From positions 1-33,422 of the forward strand of contig JAQTWT010000018.1 of assembly GCA_028689145.1 (NCBI GenBank): a DNA stretch of 33,422 nucleotides. The letters are read 5' to 3'. This DNA comes from Gallionella sp. Its GTDB lineage: Bacteria; Pseudomonadota; Gammaproteobacteria; Burkholderiales; Gallionellaceae. The notes below the pieces were generated by a model. That model did not search any database. It saw only the letters and a list, made by a program, of their open reading frames with translations, and was not told where the DNA came from. Below, in pieces: positions 29,180-33,422 of this stretch (position 1 is its first letter; each line of letters starts with the position of its first letter). A program made the position numbers and the translations under genes.

Positions 29180-29341
29180 TTTAATTTAATATGCCTCTAT
29201 ATGATTTTCAGTAGGATGGGTGGAGCGAAGCGTAACCCATTGTTTCGGCTTCGATGGGTTACGGCCTGCGGCCTTCACCCATCCTACATATAGCGTAGCG
29301 TAGCGCCAAGCTGAAAATTATTCATAGACATATAATTTAAA
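29180..29341. repeat. ~160-bp MITE-like element with nested palindromes
   Basis: Outer imperfect inverted arms of about 30 bp lie at 29180-29210 and 29312-29341 (A/T-rich, ending GATTTTCA and TGAAAATT). Inside is a second palindrome at 29211-29287, opening GTAGGATGGGTGGAGCGAAG and closing CACCCATCCTAC. No ORF is present. It separates the hemolysin-family gene from the ligase gene. Confidence 0.75.
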
Positions 29342-29384
29342 GACGGAATCCGGATTTGTAGAGATACCCTGAAAAGGATAAATT

Positions 29385-30908
29385 TTGGACCGATCCATCA
29401 TAGAAACCATCGCCCGACATGGCGAAAAACAACCCGACGCACCGGCTTTGACCGGCGCGGATGGTTCATTCAGTTATCGCGAACTGAACACGGAAATCGC
29501 GCAGCTCGGCGCGCAACTGCGCGAATCTCCCGCCAAGGTGATAGGACTGGCGCTGGACAATTCGCCGCTGTGGGCGGTGCTCGACCTCGCGGGGCTGTAC
29601 GCCGGAAAACCGGTCATTCCGCTGCCGTTTTTCTTCTCGCCGGAACAGATCGCGCACAGCATCCGCGACGCGGGCATCGATTGCATCCTTACCGACCAAC
29701 CTGCGCAATATCAACAGTTGCTCACAAATGCGGGCATAGCAACCGGAGATATTCTGGCGCATGAGCTGAACGGCCATGCCTACACCGAGATACGCTTGCA
29801 CGGTATCGCCGCCAAACAATTGCCTGAAGGCACAATCAAAGTTACTTACACCTCGGGCACTACCGGCCACCCCAAAGGCGTGTGCCTCAGCGAAGATACG
29901 CTGCAACAGGTCGCCGCATCGCTGCTCGAAGCGACGCGCGGCACGCCCGCCGACCGGCATGTCAGCGTGCTGCCGCTGGCCACTTTGCTGGAAAACCTCG
30001 CCGGGGTATATGTGCCGCTGATGGCCGGGGCAAACTGCCATTTGCTGCCGCTGTCTGCGGTGGGATTGAGCGGTGCGTCCGGGCTGGACGTAAAGAAGAT
30101 GCTGGCGGCGCTGATCGAATGCCGCGCCACCACCACCATCTTGACCCCGCAACTGCTGCACGCGATGGTCGCCGCAATCGAAGCCGGACATCCCGCACCG
30201 CAACAGTTGCGCTTCGTCGCCATCGGCGGCGCGCCGGTATCCGAGCGACTGTTGCAACGCGCGCAAGCGCTCGGCTTGCAGGTGTACGAAGGCTACGGTT
30301 TATCCGAGTGCGCCTCGGTGGTTACGCTCAACACCGAAACCGCGCGCCGTATCGGCAGCGTCGGCAAACCATTGCCGCATGCGCGCCTGCAATTCGCCGC
30401 AGACGGCGAAATTCTGGTGGCAGGCGCGACGCTGCTCGGCTACACCGGCGGTGAACCTTTACAGCCCGGCACATTCTGGCCGACCGGCGACATCGGCCAT
30501 CTCGACGAGGAAGGTTTCCTGCATCTCACCGGGCGCAAAAAGAATATTTTCATCACCTCGTTCGGACGCAACGTGTCGCCGGAATGGGTGGAGCGCGAAC
30601 TGACCCTGCATCCTGCCATCGCACAGGCGGCGGTGTTCGGCGAAGCGCGTCCGTGGAATATGGCGGTGATTGTACCGCGCGGCAATTCGCCCGAAATTAT
30701 CCATGCAGTCAATCAGGCTATCGAACAAGCAAACAGTGGTCTGCCGGACTATGCGCGGGTAAAATACTGGCTGCCCGCACAAGCGCCGTTCCTGCCGCAG
30801 AACGGCCAGCTGACCGCCAACGGGCGGTTGAAACGCGAGGCGATCTGGTCGCTGTATCAAACCTCCATCGAACAACTGTACAGGGAAAAACCCGATGACG
30901 ATCTATGA
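29385..30908 (+). CDS. AMP-forming acyl/aryl ligase (ANL superfamily)
   Basis: Adenylate-forming enzyme expected to activate a carboxylic acid as acyl-AMP and probably a thioester. The 507-residue product has the P-loop-like motif YTSGTTGHPKG (155-165), the adenine motif YEGYGLSE, the TGDIGHLDEEGF and LTGRKKN hinge region and a C-terminal catalytic lysine in NGRLKRE. It starts with TTG at 29385, with AAAAGGA 6 nt upstream; the first in-frame ATG is far inside. Substrate pocket residues do not point to a known specificity. Its end overlaps the next gene by 14 bp, so ligase and diiron protein are tightly coupled. No carrier protein gene is in the window, so CoA or a distant carrier may be the acceptor. 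Confidence 0.9.
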   Translation: MDRSIIETIARHGEKQPDAPALTGADGSFSYRELNTEIAQLGAQLRESPAKVIGLALDNSPLWAVLDLAGLYAGKPVIPLPFFFSPEQIAHSIRDAGIDCILTDQPAQYQQLLTNAGIATGDILAHELNGHAYTEIRLHGIAAKQLPEGTIKVTYTSGTTGHPKGVCLSEDTLQQVAASLLEATRGTPADRHVSVLPLATLLENLAGVYVPLMAGANCHLLPLSAVGLSGASGLDVKKMLAALIECRATTTILTPQLLHAMVAAIEAGHPAPQQLRFVAIGGAPVSERLLQRAQALGLQVYEGYGLSECASVVTLNTETARRIGSVGKPLPHARLQFAADGEILVAGATLLGYTGGEPLQPGTFWPTGDIGHLDEEGFLHLTGRKKNIFITSFGRNVSPEWVERELTLHPAIAQAAVFGEARPWNMAVIVPRGNSPEIIHAVNQAIEQANSGLPDYARVKYWLPAQAPFLPQNGQLTANGRLKREAIWSLYQTSIEQLYREKPDDDL

Positions 30909-31572
30909 GCAATTACTGACCGCCACCGAAGCGGAGCGCAACGAATTACAGAGCCTGCCGATCCTGCGTGCCGGTGCGTCCGGTCAGGTCAGCCTGTCCG
31001 CCTATATCGCGTTCCTGACCGAGGCATACCATCACGTCAAACACACCACGCCGCTGCTGATGGCCTGTGGCGCGCGCCTGCCGGAAAAATACGAGTGGCT
31101 GAGAACCGCGGTGGCCGAATACATCGAGGAAGAGGTCGGCCATCAGGAATGGATACTGAACGACATCAAAGCCTGCGGTGCCGATGCCGAAGCGGTACGC
31201 AACGGCAAGCCGCGCGTCGCCACCGAACTGATGGTGGCTTACGCCTACGACACCATCGCCCGCGTCAACCCGGTCGGCTTTTTCGGCATGGTGCTGGTAC
31301 TGGAAGGCACCAGCGTCGCGCTGGCAACCACTGCCGGCAAAGCGTTGCAGCAAAGCCTCAATCTCGGCAACGACGCGTTTTCCTATCTGAGTTCGCACGG
31401 CTCGCTGGACATCAGCCATGTGGATTTCTACGAATCGCTGATCAACCGTGTCACCGACCCCGCCGATCAGGCCTGCCTGATCCATTGCGCCAAGATGTTC
31501 TACAAACTGTACGGAGACATCTTCCGCGATCTGGGCGGGCGCTTCATTCCGGCAGCGGGAGCAACGGCATGA
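30895..31572 (+). CDS. Haem-oxygenase-like diiron oxidase (HDO) candidate, TenA-like fold
   Basis: The 225-residue all-helical protein belongs to the TenA/PqqC/haem-oxygenase-like superfamily. Candidate metal ligands are arranged as in HDO enzymes such as UndA: E43 with H46/H47 (TEAYHHVKH), an E-rich helix with H83 (YIEEEVGHQEW), E137 (VLVLEGTS) and H168-X3-D172-X2-H175 (SHGSLDISH). This favours an oxygen-activating non-haem diiron enzyme over a thiaminase. UndA-type enzymes act on fatty acids, so a product of the adjacent ligase is a plausible substrate. It overlaps the ligase by 14 bp upstream and the SDR by 4 bp downstream. The exact ligand set needs structure comparison. Confidence 0.82.
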   Translation: MTIYEQLLTATEAERNELQSLPILRAGASGQVSLSAYIAFLTEAYHHVKHTTPLLMACGARLPEKYEWLRTAVAEYIEEEVGHQEWILNDIKACGADAEAVRNGKPRVATELMVAYAYDTIARVNPVGFFGMVLVLEGTSVALATTAGKALQQSLNLGNDAFSYLSSHGSLDISHVDFYESLINRVTDPADQACLIHCAKMFYKLYGDIFRDLGGRFIPAAGATA

Positions 31573-32375
31573 ACCTGACTGGTAAACGCATCATATTGAC
31601 CGGCGCGGCGGGCGGCATCGGCTACCGGCTGGCACTGAGTCTCGCCGGGAAAGGCGCGCGGCTGGCACTGGTCGAACTCAACGCAGCTCGCGTGGCAGAA
31701 ATTTGTGCCGAGATCAACAACAGCGGCGGCTCGGCCACTCCCATCGCGATCAACCTGTCCGCCGAGGGCGCTGCGGATCAGGTTGTGTCTGCCGCCATGC
31801 AAGCCATGGGCGGCGTGGATGTGCTCATCAACAACGCGGGCATCATGGACTTCACGCTATTCGAGCGTCACGACCCCAAGCGCATCGAGCAGATGATAGC
31901 CGTCAACGTGATCGCGCCGATGCTGCTGGTGCGCGCCGTGCTGCCGCAGCTGCTGGCGCAGCACAGCGGGCGCATCGTCAATATCGGTTCGGCGTTCGGC
32001 TCGATCGGCTTCCCGCATTTCGCCACTTATTGCGCGAGCAAATTCGCGATGCGCGGCTTCTCCGAAGCGTTGCGCCGCGAACTGGTGGACAGCCCGGTCG
32101 GCGTAACTTATGTCGCGCCGCGCGCGGCGAAGACACCACTAAACAACGAAATCACCACGCGGATGCTGGCAGAAACCAAAACCAACATGGACGAGCCGGA
32201 ATACGTCGCAGAGCAGATCGTGCTGGCGATCGAACGCGATTGCAAAGAGCATTTCATCGGCCAGCCGGAATCGTTCTTCGCGCGGCTGAACGGCATATTC
32301 CCGCGTCTGGTTGATAACGGCCTGCTGAAGAACACCCGCATCGCCCGCAAATACGCCCAATCCATTAGCAAATAA
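31569..32375 (+). CDS. Short-chain dehydrogenase/reductase (SDR)
   Basis: NAD(P)-dependent oxidoreductase of 268 residues. It shows the classical SDR set: TGAAGGIG (11-18), NNAG (88-91), N113, catalytic serine S141 or S145, and YCASK with Y154 and K158. The C-terminus has a long extension (EHFIGQPESFFARLNGIFPR to the end) typical of membrane-associated or lipid-acting SDRs, but no clear transmembrane helix. It overlaps the HDO gene as ATGA and is the last gene of the cluster, so it probably reduces or oxidises the same intermediate. The substrate is unknown. The frame is open far upstream through the HDO gene in another frame; the ATG at 31569 is the supported start. Confidence 0.92.
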   Translation: MNLTGKRIILTGAAGGIGYRLALSLAGKGARLALVELNAARVAEICAEINNSGGSATPIAINLSAEGAADQVVSAAMQAMGGVDVLINNAGIMDFTLFERHDPKRIEQMIAVNVIAPMLLVRAVLPQLLAQHSGRIVNIGSAFGSIGFPHFATYCASKFAMRGFSEALRRELVDSPVGVTYVAPRAAKTPLNNEITTRMLAETKTNMDEPEYVAEQIVLAIERDCKEHFIGQPESFFARLNGIFPRLVDNGLLKNTRIARKYAQSISK

Positions 32376-32383
32376 CCCATCAA

Positions 32384-32524
32384 CCTAAAAAACACAGTTA
32401 GTTATGAATATTCTGTTAATTCATGGCATTGCGTTGCTTTCGTAGGTGCGAATTTATTCGCACATAACCTGTTGTTCGTGCGAATGAATTCGCACCTACA
32501 AACCCGCCAACTGCGTTTTTTTGG
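32384..32524 (+). repeat. ~140-bp REP/MITE-like element, copy 3
   Basis: The core 32442-32499 starts GTAGGTGCGAATTTATTCGC and ends ATTCGCACCTAC. Terminal inverted repeats are CCTAAAAAACACAGTTAG (32384-32401) and CCAACTGCGTTTTTTTGG (32507-32524). It lies 8 bp after the SDR stop and ends 36 bp before the TPR gene, so it forms most of that gene's upstream region. Confidence 0.85.
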
Positions 32525-32559
32525 ATCAACAAGTAATCTTTTCACTCAAGGAGCTATAC

Positions 32560-33195
32560 ATGAAGAAGTACGTCTGGTTAATCGCCCTGCTGTTCGCCGC
32601 CAACACCGCCTTTGCCGAAACTACCCCGCTCGACGCAGCCATAGTCAAACTGCAACACGACTGGGCAAAAATCAACTACCAGACCCCTGAAAAAGAACGC
32701 GAAGCGGCATTCGAAAAACTTGCCGCGGAAGCGCATCAGGTATCTGCCGCCAATCCGGGACGCGCCGAAGCTCTGATCTGGGAAGGCATTATCACCAGTA
32801 CCCTGGCCAAGTACCAGAGCCTGTTTTCAGCCGGCGGCACAGCCAAAGCCGCGCGCGATCTGCTGCTGGCGGCTGAAAAAATTGATGCCAACGCGCTGGA
32901 CGGTTCCGCGCTGACCTCGCTTGGCAGCCTGTATTACAAAGTGCCGCGCTTCGGTTCTTTCGGCGACCACGACAAGGCGCGCGAATATCTGGAACGTGCG
33001 CTGAAGGTCAGCCCGAACGGCATTGACCAGAATTATTTTTACGCGGATTTTCTGCTGGAGCGCGGCGAAAATGCCAAAGCCCTCGAATATTTCAAGAAAG
33101 CCTTGAACGCCCCGGCACGTCCCGGCCGTGAAGATGCCGATGCGGGGCGCAAGGGTGATATTCAGGAAGGTATCAAGAAGATAGAGAAAAAATAA
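32560..33195 (+). CDS. Exported TPR-containing protein
   Basis: The 211-residue precursor has a clear signal peptide (MKKYVWLIALLFAANTAFA, cleaved before ETTP). The mature part is helical with TPR-like units: EALIWEGIITSTLAKYQSL, SALTSLGSLYYKVPRFGSFG with KAREYLERALKVSPN, and QNYFYADFLLERGENAKALE with YFKKAL. The KVPRFGSFGDHDKAREYLERAL segment resembles periplasmic proteins sometimes annotated as TRAP-transporter T components, but no TRAP genes are near. AAGGAG is ideally placed before the ATG at 32560; an in-frame TTG at 32521 is rejected. It probably acts as a periplasmic scaffold. It lies apart from the SDR cluster, separated by a repeat element, and has its own terminator. Confidence 0.88.
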   Translation: MKKYVWLIALLFAANTAFAETTPLDAAIVKLQHDWAKINYQTPEKEREAAFEKLAAEAHQVSAANPGRAEALIWEGIITSTLAKYQSLFSAGGTAKAARDLLLAAEKIDANALDGSALTSLGSLYYKVPRFGSFGDHDKAREYLERALKVSPNGIDQNYFYADFLLERGENAKALEYFKKALNAPARPGREDADAGRKGDIQEGIKKIEKK

Positions 33196-33203
33196 CCAGT
33201 GTA

Positions 33204-33230
33204 TCCCCCGTCATGCGGGACGGGGGATTT
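33204..33230 (+). terminator. Probable terminator after the TPR gene
   Basis: A perfect 9-bp stem TCCCCCGTC/GACGGGGGA (33204-33212 with 33219-33227) with a 6-nt loop is followed by only three T residues. It is a stable hairpin with a weak tail, lying between convergent genes. Confidence 0.6.
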
Positions 33231-33293
33231 AACCCGGATAGTTCATTAGAAAAAATTGCGCCGCTCATCAGCGGTATCGCGAACCAACACTCC

Positions 33294-33422
33294 CTACATC
33301 ACCACACAACCGCTCTTATTCACAGTCGGGTCAGGGTTTGAAGCATTCCCCGCATCCGGACTGATAGTCTCATTGCCCGGATCAGCGTTACCGGCAGCAC
33401 CGCCCCCGTCCGAATTACCCGC
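33294..33422 (-). CDS. C-terminal end of a Gly/Asn/Pro/Asp-rich protein (partial)
   Basis: An open minus-strand frame enters at the window edge and stops with TAG at 33294-33296. The visible 42 residues (AGNSDGGGAAGNADPGNETI then SPDAGNASNPDPTVNKSGCV then VM) form a low-complexity Gly/Asn/Ala/Asp/Pro tail. Such tails occur as linkers in secreted or surface proteins, but the rest of the gene is outside the window, so no function can be given. Codon-periodic composition and convergence on the TPR terminator support a real gene. Confidence 0.55.
   Translation of the reverse strand, partial: AGNSDGGGAAGNADPGNETISPDAGNASNPDPTVNKSGCVVM

Noticed and set aside
30895..31572. Thiaminase II / TenA regulator annotation
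   Set aside because: The fold is similar, but the Glu/His/Asp pattern fits a diiron site and the genomic context is not thiamine metabolism.

Overview
The window looks like a chromosomal segment of a Gram-negative betaproteobacterium. The gene complement and order support this: dacC-dat-ybeD-lipB-lipA, argB-HAD nucleotidase-slmA, bamE-dapB, nadK-recN and a RegB/RegA redox pair. My best guess is a Gallionellaceae/Nitrosomonadales relative, but that is an inference without any database search. No rRNA, tRNA or CRISPR array was seen.

Layout. 1-340 holds the end of an IS21-like element and three 20-bp-spaced repeats that run into the 3' end of lipA. 321-6826 (minus strand) is a run of regB, regA, dacC, dat, ybeD, lipB and lipA with 4-bp start/stop overlaps at three junctions. 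A higBA toxin-antitoxin cassette with its own operator-promoter sits between lipB and lipA. 7090-11175 (plus strand) carries a PCu(A)C copper chaperone, argB, a HAD pyrimidine nucleotidase, slmA and a class I-beta DAHP synthase-like gene, with strong hairpin terminators. 11242-12685 holds small genes: a single-domain Rossmann protein, a histone H1-like DUF2934 protein and a 30-residue prepilin-like micro-ORF. 12921-16367 is mfd, with an in-frame palindromic repeat inside its coding sequence. 16572-23126 (minus strand) is an EAL/GGDEF protein, dapB, a BamE lipoprotein fused to two NTF2-like domains, recN and nadK. 23187-24080 is a small accessory patch with a DNA methyltransferase remnant and a DUF4160/DUF2442 pair. 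24180-28300 (minus strand) encodes an RND pump and its adaptor. 28540-32375 (plus strand) is a four-gene set: 'thermostable hemolysin' family protein, AMP-forming ligase, haem-oxygenase-like diiron protein and SDR. A TPR exported protein and the C-terminus of a Gly/Asn-rich protein end the window.

How the genes fit together. Most are housekeeping: lipoate synthesis and attachment, peptidoglycan trimming, arginine, lysine and aromatic synthesis, DNA repair and division control. RegB/RegA and PCu(A)C are divergent and both point to redox and cytochrome oxidase physiology. The strongest candidate for an undescribed system is the 28.5-32.4 kb cluster. Its parts (a possible GNAT-like protein, acyl/aryl adenylation, diiron oxidation, SDR reduction) look like a small-molecule pathway rather than a haemolysin.

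Repeats are unusually informative. Three copies of a ~140-bp element share terminal inverted repeats and a GTAG-type hairpin core (16380, 22111, 32384). A second GTAG-type palindrome lies at 20331, and a third, with long outer inverted arms, at 29180. Relatives of a separate palindrome family lie upstream of slmA and inside mfd.
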